Below, piece by piece: positions 1 to 11,476 of a stretch of DNA of 64,000 nt; position 1 is the first letter of the stretch; the number at the start of each line of letters is the position of its first letter. A model generated the notes under the pieces. It was given only the letters and a program-made list of their open reading frames with translations. It had not been told where the DNA came from and did no database searches. Where the stretch lies: contig CM056378.1 in NCBI GenBank assembly GCA_029718625.1, forward strand, positions 66,115,027-66,179,026, written 5' to 3'. The stretch is from Synaphobranchus kaupii (taxonomy: Eukaryota; Chordata; Actinopteri; Anguilliformes; Synaphobranchidae). A program made the position numbers and the translations under genes.

Positions 1-730
1 TTTGAACCTCTCCTTTTTTTATAATGAAACCCAAAAAGGAAACAGTGTCTGAATGAAAAGAACACTTTCGCTGCTTTGACAAAAAGTTGGGCTTTGAGAA
101 GCGCCTCCAGAACCTGCCTGACGTGGCCGATGTGAGTAGCCAGATCCGTGGAAAAAATAAAAATATCATCCAGGTAGACAAAAACAAATTTCTCGAGCAT
201 TTCCCGGAGAACATCATTTACTAGCGCCTGGAAGACAGAGGGGGCGCTAGTGAGCCTGAATGGCATGACGAGATATTCGTAGGGTCCGTTGTGGGTATTA
301 AACACAGTCTATACACGGTCTCAATCCCCCATCCTTCTTTTTAACAAAAAAGAAACCAGCCCCAGCTGGTGAGGTAGACGGTCTAATAAATCCATTGGCT
401 AAGGATTCTTCGATGTACTCCTTCATAGCGAGACTCTCAGGAGCTGATAAGGAGTACAGAGCTCCCCTGGGGGGTACGGTGCCAGGATAGAGATTAATGA
501 CGCAGTCGTAGGTTCAATGAGGTGGCAAGGTGGTAGCGCGTTGTTTGCTAAACACCTCATCAAGGTCCAAATATTTGCACGGGACGTTGCCTAAAGGGCG
601 GCCGTCAAGAGCCGTAACAACCCGGGGCCGAATGAGACTGTGAATGGGAATCTTGTGCTCCCTGGCCCATTTGGCATCTATAAATGACCACCGCTCCGGA
701 ATCAATAAACGCATCGACCTTAGTCGAACG
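1..730 (-). pseudogene. Ty3/gypsy pol fragment (protease to reverse transcriptase)
   Basis: On the minus strand a retropepsin-like active-site motif, FIDSGA, lies at about 690-710. DSG replaces the more common DTG, as in many Ty3 elements. It is followed by a linker reading DLDEVFSKQRATTLPPH and then RT. RT blocks include [19 protein letters not shown] near 330-400, PYEYLVMPF near 250-275 and the catalytic YLDD box near 160-175, followed by [13 protein letters not shown]. The frame shifts between these blocks, so no continuous polyprotein is possible. The product would have been the polymerase that copies element RNA. The fragment is truncated by the window edge. Confidence 0.85.
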
Positions 731-834
731 CTTATTCCACAACAAATGGACTTGTAAAAGGGTTCTAGGGACTATGCTGAACTGTCTCGCTAGTGTCCCT
801 GGTTCCACTAACGAGACCCCCGTTTCCCTCCAGC

Positions 835-1279
835 TTAGGACACCGAGCTCTTGTGTGCCCTTACACCGACAATATCGGCACCACTCCTCCCGCGGCTTGA
901 CCGACAGAGGTTCACACAGAGCGGAGCTATCCACCTGCATGGGTTCCTATCTACTAGGGAAAGAGTGGGTGGAAGCAGAGTCTGGAGGCGGTACCGGAGT
1001 GAAAGAGAGATAGCGAGATGAGCGGTCCCTCTTCGCACTTCTCTCTCTCTCTCGTTCTCTGATACGGTTGTCAATGCGGATAGCTGTGGTTACCAGGGCG
1101 TCAAACGTGGCAGGTGGTTCGAACACGGCTAGGGCGTCTTTAATAGGAACAGACAGGGCGTTAAGGAACAGAGAGCTGAGCGGAGCCTCTGACCACCCTG
1201 TCTCCCCTGCCAGTGCTCGGAACACGATGGAGAACCCTGCCACGGTATCGGTGCCCTGGCGGAGACGGGTTTGTTTCAT
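835..1279 (-). pseudogene. Ty3/gypsy gag fragment (capsid and zinc knuckle)
   Basis: The minus-strand frame starts with ATG at 1279 and reads into a capsid-like segment, FLNALSVPIKDAL followed by AIRIDNRIRERERE. This pattern is typical of the gag of sushi-like fish gypsy elements. A CCHC-like zinc knuckle follows at about 840-890, but its halves lie in different frames (a CxxC half, then GVRAHKSS), so it is disrupted. Gag would form the particle that packages element RNA. Confidence 0.75.
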
Positions 1280-1289
1280 GGCGGCTTCT

Positions 1290-1741
1290 TGGCACTAGGG
1301 AAATACGCAAAAAATGAGTAGAAGGGAAAAAGAGAAATGAGAACACCTCAACTCTGTACAATACAGAGTAAACAATAAAGAAGTGAACAGAGAAGAACAA
1401 AGGTACTCCTCAGAGAGGAACAAAGGCAAAGAAAAGGCGAAATAGAAAGAGCAAAGGGAAAGAGAAAAAGACCTAACTCAAACTAACGAAGTTCCTGCAT
1501 TTGTTATAAAGTAAGCAATGCAGTCTTCGAGTCTATACCTGTACCGGCAGGAAACGCCGAGCTTAAGTAGGCAACCAGACACCTGACATAGGTGCAGCGG
1601 ATAATAACCAGGTGAGAGGGAAAACCTGGCCAGGATGCCCTCCGGTGGCGAAAGTAAAGAACTTCCGTAGAAACGGGATGGAAACCTGAAAAACCGTGAC
1701 GCAGCTATACGTTTGTAAACTTCTGCTTGAAATTTTGGGAG
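1290..1741 (-). other. Possible 5' LTR and leader of the gypsy element
   Basis: This pyrimidine-rich stretch (minus strand) lies directly upstream of the gag start and ends where the next element begins. Its position fits an LTR plus primer-binding leader. I could not find a second LTR in the window to prove it, and I did not identify a confident primer-binding site. Confidence 0.4.
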
Positions 1742-1743
1742 GT

Positions 1744-2232
1744 ATGGGCTGCGTCCCAATATTCTTCACTCCCCACCTCCCTTCCTCCACTCCCCCACTA
1801 CCACTCCTCTCCTACCCGGAAGTATGGAAAACTGTCTGAACGTTTCGAGTACAAGTATTTGCATGTACAGTATACAATGTACCTGACATTGCGGTTTGCG
1901 TCGAGACATTAATTAATATGTAACCATTAATACGTAACTAAGACGTAATCAGCGACATTAGATTAAAACTGTATAGCTTACTGTGTACTTCTCATGTTTA
2001 TTACTAGGGATAGCTCCTACGCTGTGAGAAAGCTGTGCTTTGTCGGATTTGCTTTGTAGTCGCGTCAATGACCTTCAATATGCACTTATTGTACGTCGCT
2101 TTGGATAAAAGCGTCTGCCAAATGATTGTAATGTAATGTAAAACACAAAGATCCGTTTCCGGGGCACAGAGTAGAGGAGGTGATAGTGGAGGAAGGGAGG
2201 GTGCATTTTTTGACTATTGGGACGGACCCCTT
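1744..2232. mobile_element. Non-autonomous TIR DNA element containing an L2 tail
   Basis: The left end GGGCTGCGTCCCAATATTC is matched in inverted orientation by the right end (reverse complement AGGGGTCCGTCCCAATAGTC). Similarity continues imperfectly inward for about 80-90 bases through CCCTTCCTCCACT and CGGAAG blocks. No transposase is present. I could not settle a target duplication, so the superfamily is left open. Confidence 0.6.
2004..2145 (+). repeat. L2 LINE 3' tail fragment
   Basis: The stretch from TTACTAGGGATAGCT to GTCGCTTTGGATAAAAGCG and the (ATGTA)n-like end is the same 3' tail seen at 38655 (minus strand, attached to an L2 reverse transcriptase end) and at 49728 (plus strand). 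It is a 5'-truncated L2 insertion nested inside the TIR element at 1744-2232. Confidence 0.85.
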
Positions 2233-2775
2233 GGCTGAGTTTGAAGGCTACCGTAGAAGAAGAAGAGCCGCTTCCGGTTCACCAGGTCGGGGTTTGCTTT
2301 GCAGCTAGTATGAACTCTTCAAAAGGATCCATTTTGCTAGTGTACGTTTATGCGACTGATTCCTTCACTGCGAGCGCACAAGACTGCTAGTGAGCAACAG
2401 AAAATTACAAACTTTCCAAAAACAATTCAGAAGTATTTCCGGTTTCCGGCTGCGGATGTGTCTATCTAAACCTCCTTTGGCATCTATACAAGTCAATGGA
2501 TTTAATAAAATGATAAATAAAAGCCGATACGAAGCATACTTTGGGACGATTTTTGTGTCAGAACATCAACGGACACCAGTGACCACTCTGTGAGTTTACT
2601 GTCTTTGAAAACGAGAGTTTATGTTGTTTTTTGAAGGATTTTCTATATGCCCATGACGTGAGCAAAAAGCAATATATCTCAAGACTGCACAGTTTGTCAA
2701 AATGTTGATATGGACCATTGTATATGATCGGAAATAACCTTATAACAGGGCTTAACATGGTAAATACCGAACTTC
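2233..2775. other. Intronic sequence, nothing recognised
   Basis: AT-rich sequence with no coding frame I can support. It lies in the l3mbtl1-like intron upstream of exon A. Confidence 0.5.
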
Positions 2776-3068
2776 CCCTTTAATTGCTACCTGGCCCTAA
2801 AACGAGAATACAAATTAGCTGAATATCTTGTTAGTGTCCAAGATATGAAGCAGAGACGAGTCCTTATCAAGTACAGGCTCAGTGACCACACCTAGCAATT
2901 TAAAAAGGCAGGCATAAAAAATCCTGACTACATGCATACACACATACACAAACAACCACACACGTACAAATTGTTATTTTGGATGTTATTATTGAGTTAC
3001 TAGTTTGTTATTAGAGTACAAATCCAAATTTTGTCATGCCAATAAAGCACTTTGAATTTAAATTTGAC
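2776..3068 (+). pseudogene. Non-LTR retrotransposon 3' fragment (C-terminal region plus tail)
   Basis: The plus strand reads CYLALKREYKLAEYLVSV then KQRRVLIKYRLSDHT before a stop. This is the region just before the C-terminal cysteine/histidine motif of a fish LINE. It then jumps to a typical 3' end, TGTCATGCCAATAAAGCAC, at 3033. The same tail occurs at 22275. The element is 5'-truncated and internally deleted. Confidence 0.7.
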
Positions 3069-3755
<687 letters not shown>

Positions 3756-3759
3756 TAGT

Positions 3760-4270
3760 TTAGATTAATACACTCTCCTACAGGTAACCCACACCCCTCC
3801 TGTTCTACCACTAACAGGCAAATACACTCCCCTACCGCTAACACACATGGCCACACCCCTCCTGTCCTACCACAAACACACCAACACACTCCCCTACCGC
3901 TAATTCACACCCCTCCTGTCTGACCACCAACACAAAAACACACTCCCCTACCACTAACTCACACCCCTCCTGTTCTACCACTAACACACCAACACACTCC
4001 TGTCCTACCACTGTCCTACTCCTCTTCCGCATACACACTCCCCTACCATTAACATGCTCTGCTAACGCTATTATTCTCCCGTCCCCTCCTACTGCTAATA
4101 CACTGTCCTACTGGTAACACACACCCCTCCTCTCCTACCGCTAACACATACCCATCCTGTCCTACTGCTTACACAGTCCCCTTCTGCTAATATACTCCCC
4201 TATCGGTAACACACTTCCCTCCTGTCCTACCTCTTACCCCTCCCCCTCCACTGCTAATACATTTCCGCTA
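3760..4270 (+). repeat. C-rich minisatellite 1
   Basis: Degenerate tandem copies of blocks such as CACTCCCCTACCGCTAAC and ACCCCTCCTGTCCTACCA alternate with ACACAC stretches over about 500 bp. There is strong strand bias: C/A on the sense strand of the host gene. Confidence 0.9.
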
Positions 4271-4465
4271 ACACACACACTGCAGAAATGTGTTGCAGAA
4301 ATACTGTAACAGCACCATCCACACTGCAGACTCTAGCAGTGTTCATAAGATGATTGGAATGTAACAAGACTTCTCGCTGTAAATGAGATGGCTTGAGCAT
4401 TAGCAGGATGATTTGAGGGTTTACGAGATTATTTTGGCATTAATGAGATAGTTGTGCGTTAATGC

Positions 4466-5187
4466 GGTGGTGTGTATATTGTGGTTCTTATGTGGTTGTG
4501 TTTTGGTTGTGTATGTGGTTGTGTTGGGGTTGTGAATGTGGTTGTGTATGTGGTTGTGTTAAGGTTGTGTATGTGGTTGTTTGGTGGTTGTGTTGCGGTT
4601 GTGTATGTGGTTGTGTTGTCCTTATGTGTATATGGTTGTGTTGCAGTTGTGTATGTGGTTGTGTTCCGGTTGTGAATGTGGTTGTGTTGCGGTTGTGTAC
4701 TTAGTTGTGTATGTGGTTGTGTTGCAGTCGTGTACATGGTTGTGTTGTGGTTGTGTATATGATTGTGTTTCGGTTGTGTGTGCGGTTGTGTTGTGCTTTT
4801 GTATGTGGTTGTGTTGCACTTGTGTTTGTGGTTGTTTTGCACTTGTGTTACGGATTGTGTTGTGATTGAGTTACGGTTATGTTGTGGTTGTATATGTGAT
4901 TGTGTTACGGTTGTGTTGTGATTGTGTTATGGTTCTTTTGCATTTGTGTTGTGGTTGTGTTGTGATTGTGTTGCGGTTGTGGATGTGGTTGTGTTGTAAT
5001 TGTGTTACGGTTGTATATGTGTTTGTGTTACAGATCTGTTGCAGTTGTGTTTGTGTTCTGATTGTGTTAAGGATGTGTTATGGTTGTGTACATGGTTGTG
5101 TTAAAGCTGTATTGCGGTTGCATTTGTGGTTGTGTTGTGGTGTTGCGGTTGTGTATGTAGTTGTGTTATGGTTGTGCTGTGTCGGTA
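4466..5187 (+). repeat. GT-rich minisatellite 2 next to a splice acceptor
   Basis: Dozens of variants of a 12-base unit, TTGTGTATGTGG, with TTGTGTTGCGG and TTGTGTTACGG versions, fill about 720 bp. The host transcript strand is G/U only, almost free of C and A. The array ends about 10 bases before the exon B acceptor. Long open frames through it, such as Cys/Val-rich or Thr/His-rich, are repeat artefacts. Confidence 0.95.
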
Positions 5188-5197
5188 TCTGGGGCAG

Positions 5198-5297
5198 GTC
5201 CCAGGGAGCCACCGGCTTCAGGACAGACCAGTTTCTCCTCCCTCACATGTAAGGGAATAAATCAGCCCAGAAGCACCAAGTACAGCTTCCACCAAAG
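5198..5297 (+). CDS. l3mbtl1: L3MBTL1-like, exon B (MBT3 to zinc-finger linker)
   Basis: The 100-bp exon lies between the acceptor GGGGCAG and the donor AAAG|GTCAGT. With the G carried over from exon A it reads GPREPPASG, then a Ser-rich stretch and RSTKYSFHQR. GPREP immediately after the MBT3 end and KYSFH immediately before the zinc finger agree with what I recall of vertebrate L3MBTL1. The exon starts in phase 1 and ends in phase 2. It joins exon C as ...[11 protein letters not shown] without a gap. The 3' splice site has a G/T-rich rather than C/T-rich upstream tract. Confidence 0.88.
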
Positions 5298-6152
5298 GTC
5301 AGTGTAGCGCCCCCTGCTGGCTGCTCAATTGTGTTTCAGCTATTTTGTCATTTTTTTTAACTTTCTTATTATATTAGTGTCTATGACATAGGCCGTAAAA
5401 AAATATGGACAAAGTCACTGTTACGTCACCCATTGCCTTCCAACGGGCTCATAAAAAAACGTTTTGAGTCTCCGGAAGTCTTTTTTGCTGCCATGTTTGT
5501 ACAAACTGAGTCCGCTCCACAGAACTATATAAGAACTAGAAAGGAAACATGGTCACGTGGTTCCATTCAACCCTATTCAATTTGGTTCTTCCGCAAGTGG
5601 CACCACCGCAAGACGGCTGCCACTGTCCGGAAATAGTATTACCGATGAGCTCTGCCATGTATTTCCAATAGAGCGGTGTGAAAGTCAACGGAGTCGCCCC
5701 AGCAAAATCTAGGTGCTAAAAGCTCAAAATATGGTAATCAATAGAAACAGGCAATCACATTTTACATTTTTCCTGGGGCAAAAAAATTTTCTACGCTGCA
5801 CAGAAAAGAGAAAGGCATGATTTAAAAAAGTTCATCGTTGAGTGTTGAGTAAGCGCACTGAACTCTGATTGGTTAAGAACAAACCAATGAGATTTGGAAC
5901 ATGGTCACGTGATGATCCTTGTTATATCACAGTAGCATCACATGAGGAGGCCTATTCCCATTTCCCTCAAATCCAAATCCCATCTCCATTGAACTATGGT
6001 TATGGCTGTAGCTATTGTAGCTATGGCTGTAGCTATTGGTTAGCTAACAGTTATAAAGTTCACATGCCAGTTATCTTGTACATAGTAATGAAATGGTTTT
6101 CAAATGTGTTCACGTGTGTAATATTTCTAAGGACAGACTTCACATCTCAAGA
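5298..6152. other. Intronic sequence with common fish-type motifs
   Basis: Contains a GCGCCCCCTGCTGGC box and a short segment around 5520-5548 (CAGAACTATATAAGAACT) that recurs at 12249 and, inverted, at 14669. No coding exon seen. Confidence 0.5.
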
Positions 6153-9100
6153 TAATAATAATAATAATAATACATTTTATTTATATAGCGCCTTTCAGAA
6201 CCCAAGGTCGCTTACAGAATTTGAGAGGGGGGGAACAGAAACACAAAAGACAACAAGACAAAAGGAGAGATGGTAACAAATGAGATGAAGGTGAAGTAAC
6301 TGGCTGGTGGAACACACAAAATAAACAAAAAACAACTGGGACAGTAAATAAACATGTACAAAAATCACAGAAAATAACATGGTGGACGGGGTGAGAGGAG
6401 AAGAGAGAGAAGAAGAGGGGAGGCTGAGCAGATGGTTAGGGTGGGAGGAGAAACGGAGGAGGGTCATTTAGGGGTAGGGGAGGTTGTAGGCTTGGGAAAA
6501 AAGAAATGTTTTTAGCCGGGATTTGAAAATGGGGAGTGTGGGTGAGTCTCTGACGGTTTGTGGGAGTGAGTTCCAGAGTCGGGGTGCAGTCCTGGAAAAG
6601 GCTCGATCGCCAAAGGTTTTGAGTTTGGAAAATGGTATGAAGAGGGTGGTGGTGGCGGAAGAGCGGAGGGTTCGGGTGGGGCGGAGGGGCAGGAGGAGGT
6701 CAGTCAGGTAGGGGGGGGCCAGGCTGTGGAGGGCTTTGAAGGTGAGGAGGAGAACTTTAAAGTTAATGCGCTCTTTGATGGGGAGCCAGTGAAGAGATTG
6801 GAGTACAGGGGTGATGTGTTCACGGGACCGGGTGTGAGTGAGTAGACGGGCAGCGGAGTTCTGGACCATTTGGAGTCTATGGAGGGAGTGGGAGGTGATG
6901 CCAGTAAGAAGGGAGTTGCAATAATCAAGGCGGGAGGAGATAAAGGCGTGAATGAGGTTTTCAGCAGCAGAGGGGGAGAGGCAGTGTCTGATTTTGGCAA
7001 TATTGCGGAGGTGGAAGTATGAGGTCTTGATGACAGAGCTGACATGGGGGACAAAGGAGAGGGTGGGGTCAAGGATGAAACCAAGGTTGCGTGCCAGGGG
7101 GGAGGGAGTGATGGTTGAGTCATCGATGATGAGTGAGATGGGGCCGGTCTTTGAAAGTGTGGATTTGGTGCCAATGAGTAGGAGTTCAGTTTTGTCACTG
7201 TTGAGTTTGAGGAAATTATGGGTCAGCCAGGTTTTAATTGTGGAGATGCAGGTATTAATGTGGGTGAGGGGTGGGTTCTGAGTGGATTTTGTGCTAATGT
7301 AAATCTGAGTGTCGTCGGCGTAGCAGTGGAAGTCCATGTTAAATTTGCGGATGATGTGACCAAGGGGAAATATGTAACAGATGAAGAGCAGGGGCCCGAG
7401 GACCGAGCCCTGGGGGACCCCCTGCGTGACAGGGGAAAGGGAGGAGGTGTGACCGGAGAGAGAGATGAATTGTTGTCTGCCAGAGAGGTATGAGGTGAAC
7501 CAGTCAAGTGCGGTGCCCTCAACACCCAGCTGCCCCAGCCTTTGAAGGAGGATGGAGTGGTCCACAGTGTCAAAAGCGGCACTAAGGTCCAGCAGCAGCA
7601 GGATGTTGAGGGCACCTGAATCAGCAGAGGTGAGGAGATCATTGGTGACTTTGACAAGAGCAGTTTCAGTGCTATGGAGGGGGCGGAAACCAGACTGAAG
7701 GGGTTCATAGAGATTGTAGGACTGAAGATGGGAGTGAAGTTGGGCGGCGACAATACGTTCTAGGGTTTTGGACAGGAATGGTAGGTTGGAGATGGGGCGG
7801 TAGTTGGTGAGGATGGTTGGGTCGAGGGAGGGCTTTTTAAGGATGGGAGTGACAGCGGCCAGTTTATAGGCCGAGGGAACATGACCGAGTGCTAGGGACT
7901 GATTGAAAAGGGTGGTGAGGTGGGGGATGAGGACGGGGAGGCAGGTCTTAGTTAGGGTAGTGGGGAGAGGGTCGAGGGAGCAGGTGGTGGTCTTGGAGAC
8001 GGTGATGATGTCAGAGATGAGGGAGGAATCAACAGGGGAAAAGGCAGTGAGGGGGGGGGGTAGGTGGGCGATCAGGGAGGGGGAGGGTGAAAGTCGGGGG
8101 AGGGGGGGGTGAAGGAGTTAGTGATGGAGGCAGTCAGGGAGGTGTTTATTTGGGAGATTTTATTATTGAAGGAGTGGAGAAAGGAGTTGCAGAGGTCAGT
8201 GGAGGAGGGTGGGTTATTGTCGGGGGGCTGGAGTAGTGTCTTAACAGTAGAAAAGAGGATCCGGGGGTTGCGATTTGTGCTGTTGATGAGAGTGGAGTAG
8301 TGAGCAGATTTGGCAGCAAGGAGAGCATCGCGGTAAGAGGAGATGTGCTGTTTGTAAGCTTCAGCGTGGACGGTAAGGTGGGTTTTTTTATAGAGTCGCT
8401 CCAGCTGCCGACCGGTTTGCTTCATAGTACGAAGTTCGGAAGTGTACCAGGGGGAGGAGGTGGTGAAAGAAACAGTGATGGTTTTCCAGGGGGCCATGGA
8501 GTTGAGGGAGTCAGAGAGGATGGTGTCAAGTAAGATGGCATAGTCGTCAGGTGAAGAGGGGGGGGGCCGAGTCAGGGGGGAGGGCAGAGGAAATGAGCTG
8601 GGAAAGAGTTAGTGGGTTGACAAACTTAATATTACGGAAGGAGATTGAACGTTTTGTGGAGTGATGGGGTGAGGGGAGAGGGGCAGAGAAAAGGATACAA
8701 TGGTGGTCAGAGAGTGGGAAGGGGAGAGGGCGGAGGTTGGATAGGGGAAGGGAGGAGGAGCAAACAAGGTCAAGGGTATGGCCTTTGGCATGGGTGGGGA
8801 AGTTGATGTGCTGGGTGAGGTGAAAACAGTCAAGGAGGGAGAGAAAGTCAGGAGTGAGGGGAGAGTTTGGAAGGTCAACGTGGATGTTGAAGTCGCCAGT
8901 GAGCAGGAGGCGGTTGGAGAGAGAAGAGGCGATGGTGAGGAGTTCAGAGAGTTCAGAGAGAAAAGAGGGGTGTGTCTTCGGGGGGCGGTAGAGTAGTATT
9001 GCAGTGATGGAGTTGGGGAGGGAGAGAGCAAGATATTCAAAGGTTGACATGGGTGGAAGGTTGAGGTCCAGTTCAGTAACAGATAGGGATTGTTTATGGA

Positions 9101-9650
9101 GAACAGCAATGCCCCCCCCCTCGGCCAGAGGAGCGGGGCTTGGCGATGTAGCAGTAGTTGGTGGGGGTGGCCTGGTTGAGTGCGTAGTAGTCGGAGGGTT
9201 GTTGCCAGGTTTCGGTGAGAAGGAGGAAGTCAATGTTATTGTCCAGTATTAGTTCAGAAATTACAGGTGATTTGTTGGTGAGAGAACGAGTGTTCAGCAG
9301 TGCGAAGGTGATGGATAGAGGGGCTGGGGGGGGAGAACGAAGGTTGCTGAGGTTAGAGGTGCGATGCGTGGTGTTGACGTGGGGGCGGGAATTAGTCCAG
9401 AGTGAGGGGATGTTTGTGCCTTTAGGATAGTGTAAAGTCCGGTGTCGGTTGTGGCCAGAGCCTCGGTGGATGTAGCGGCGGCGGCTGAGGATGCCAGCAT
9501 TACTGGCAGCGGTAGCAGCAGCGGTAGTGAGGCGGTGGTTGTTGTTCAGTGCATGAAGGTCTGAAGGGGCATAGGTGTGTCTAGGGGCAAAAATAGGACT
9601 TGGGGGGGTAGGTGAAAAAAGTGGTAGTCCAGAGGAAAAAAAAAAGTGTT
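6153..9650 (-). mobile_element. Near full-length L2-clade LINE
   Basis: The 3' end, at the left, has the fish L2 signature: a (TTA)n tail at 6154-6173 preceded by GGCGCTATATAAATAAAATG on the minus strand. Upstream are one long RT frame, an apurinic/apyrimidinic endonuclease (EN) domain and a 5' leader reaching about 9650. Length near 3.5 kb fits a complete L2. All visible frame breaks sit in C/G homopolymer runs. I could not identify a target-site duplication, so the 5' boundary is approximate. Confidence 0.9.
6468..9600 (-). pseudogene. L2 LINE ORF2 (endonuclease and reverse transcriptase), frameshifted
   Basis: Reading leftwards from about 9600: an Arg-rich leader (ILSRRRYIHRGSGHNR), then the EN domain with LLNTRSLTNKS, FLLLTETW, LTGDFNIHVD and SDHHCILFSA. 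A connector follows, then RT with [55 protein letters not shown] and the catalytic CYADDTQIY. The C-terminus includes LDYCNSLL and SLHWLPIKERI. Frame changes occur at C runs near 9112-9121 and 8562-8570 and in G/C runs between about 8050 and 8110. Between them the protein is intact, so this is a young copy. The breaks could be real indels or assembly errors in homopolymers. The product would nick target DNA and prime reverse transcription. Confidence 0.9.
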
Positions 9651-11116
9651 ACATTACACTAGTAACCTACCCCAGTGAACATGTTGAAGTCGGTGTAATG
9701 CCATATTGTGTAATTAGTGAAAAACCGCCCAGATAGCAAGAGGTTAGCGGGTCAGTGGACGACTTGGCCGGCTCCCGGTGTATTATGTGGTCAGGTTGCT
9801 AGCTAGCAATGGCAATCTATCGGACTCGGAGGGCTTGAGCCCCATATGACCCCCAATTTCCCACATAGGGCTAAATGTGTTTGAAAAGTGAGTATTTTTA
9901 ACCGGCTAGGATGTAACCAGGCTATATCCAGGTAAAACCTTATCTAAATTAGGGATAAATTGAATTAAATTGACATGGCTGTCAAACTAGATTTACACCC
10001 CTCTTGAAGATGTATATATGATGGCATAGCATATAGCTTGTTGGCTAATAAGCCTGCTTACATAGTTGTAACTTTACCTAAATTAAAATGTAATTCTTCA
10101 GTTAGCTATGAGAATTGCATATACCGTTACGTTATGCTCAACAGGCCATGTGATTTAGAAAGCGGATCTGCTCCACTTTCTAGTTAACGTTAGCGACTAT
10201 GCTAAAGTTGTAACGATAGCTGTGCCTAGAGCTGAAACATTTAGTTCACTAGCTAACATTAGCTATCCATGAACCTGTTGCCTACCTAGCTTTCCTACAT
10301 ATTATAGCTGGGTCTACAACTAACGGTAGCTAACGTTGTTGTAACAATTGTTTATCGTTTATAGCGTTTCACATATGGCAGCTATAACTGCCATGGTTGT
10401 CTTACACAAATGATTTGATTGTTGGATAGGTAACAAGCCGGCTATATCAATGGCACTAGCTAGCTGCAGAGCTACGTGAATGTTAGCTAGGTAATTACAC
10501 TTAAATGTAGCTGTTAGCTGCTCACCTAACATTAATCGTATATTCCTGTTATGGATCGAATAGACTTTACAAGCTTCACTGTCGTGGTGTAGGCAGTTGC
10601 TATATGCTATTACATTGTAATGACGTTGTGTTGCTAGATAACTAACATTAGATAGCAAATCTGTGTGTGCTCAGCTTAGCACTACAGTTGCTGTGGTCTG
10701 TTGGAAACAATCATAGACCATGCAATAGGAATCGGGGGAGTAGAGATTGCTTTCTGGGGGGCTAATATGTTGGCCAATAAGCCTGCTTTGTTCACACAGC
10801 TTCGAACAACATAACGATGAGTAGCTACTCATCGTTATGTTGTTCGAAGCTGTGTGAACAAAGCAGGCTTAGTTAACACTAACCAAACAGCTTGTTAATA
10901 ACTTAGTTAGCTAACGAAATAGATATTAAACATTTTTAGTAACTTTGCTGCTCATTTATCTGAATTTGTTGTGGTAACATTAGGCTGTGCGGTGATTTCA
11001 ACAAAATAGCCGCTACGTAGCCTTCGACATGAATCTGTTACATTACAAAATCACCATAGTGCATTCTGTCAGTCCAAAAAACTAAATAAATGGAAGCCTG
11101 GGGGGAATTTCACAAA
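9651..11116. other. AT-rich intron with GCTAGC/TAACGTTAGC motifs
   Basis: No gene seen. GCTAGCTA- and GTTAGCTA-type words recur many times. Contains the perfect palindrome at 10778-10871. A related single-arm sequence (TAATAAGCCTGCTTACAT) lies near 10046. Confidence 0.5.
10778..10871. repeat. 94-bp perfect spacerless palindrome
   Basis: Two 47-base arms, running from TAAGCCTGCTTTG to CGATGAGTAG and then back, are exact reverse complements. They meet at AG|CT between 10824 and 10825 with no spacer. As a single strand it would form one long hairpin. No coding role is apparent. Confidence 0.97.
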
Positions 11117-11212
11117 GCAGAGGGGTGTACGAACCGAGATTAAGGGGTTAGCCTATAGCAAGCTAATTTAAAATTTAACCCTGGATTTTTTGTATGACGA
11201 AGCCGACTCACT
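11117..11212 (+). repeat. CAGAGGGGTGTAC-type DNA transposon end
   Basis: Starts CAGAGGGGTGTAC. It continues AGATTAAGGGGTTAGC, AACCCTGGATTTT and ACGAAGCCGACT. The same order of blocks occurs at 42172-42520, so both are copies of one dispersed family. The far end was not found. Confidence 0.6.
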
Positions 11213-11476
11213 TTCAAATAGCCTACATTAACATTTCTCATTTTGTATAACATATAGAATGGAATCTGGCTGTCGATAGACTTTTTAAAGCAATGCCTTA
11301 ATGTTTGCTTAAAGTACCGGAGTCAGGTTAAAAGTTTAAACGATCCAGTGACTCATTTGCGGTCTTTTCATTTATTTTACGAGAGGATTTAATTTATTTC
11401 CAGCAGTCCAACAACTGATCCAATCCAACGTTTAACCTGGCACAATGTAGCCTATTGTAGGCTACTACCAGGTTTG

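Larger units (their letters stand above)
1..1741 (-). mobile_element. Ty3/gypsy (sushi-like) LTR retrotransposon, 5' half
   Basis: Read on the minus strand, the order from right to left is a possible LTR/leader (1290-1741), gag, a retropepsin-like protease motif and reverse transcriptase, which runs off the left edge of the window. The gag fragment resembles sushi-type gag and the RT has a YLDD box. Reading frames are broken several times, so this copy is dead. The 3' part (RNase H, integrase, 3' LTR) would lie left of the window. The right boundary is inferred from where the next element (1744) begins. Confidence 0.85.

Noticed and set aside
4459..4842. Long open frames rich in Thr/His/Asn on the minus strand and Cys/Val on the plus strand
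   Set aside because: They are translations of the GT-rich minisatellite. All frames stay open because the repeat lacks stop codons.
6704..7198. Pro/Ser-rich 164-codon frame on the minus strand, and several plus-strand Gly/Arg-rich frames to 9430
   Set aside because: They overlap the L2 reverse transcriptase in other frames and have no domain.
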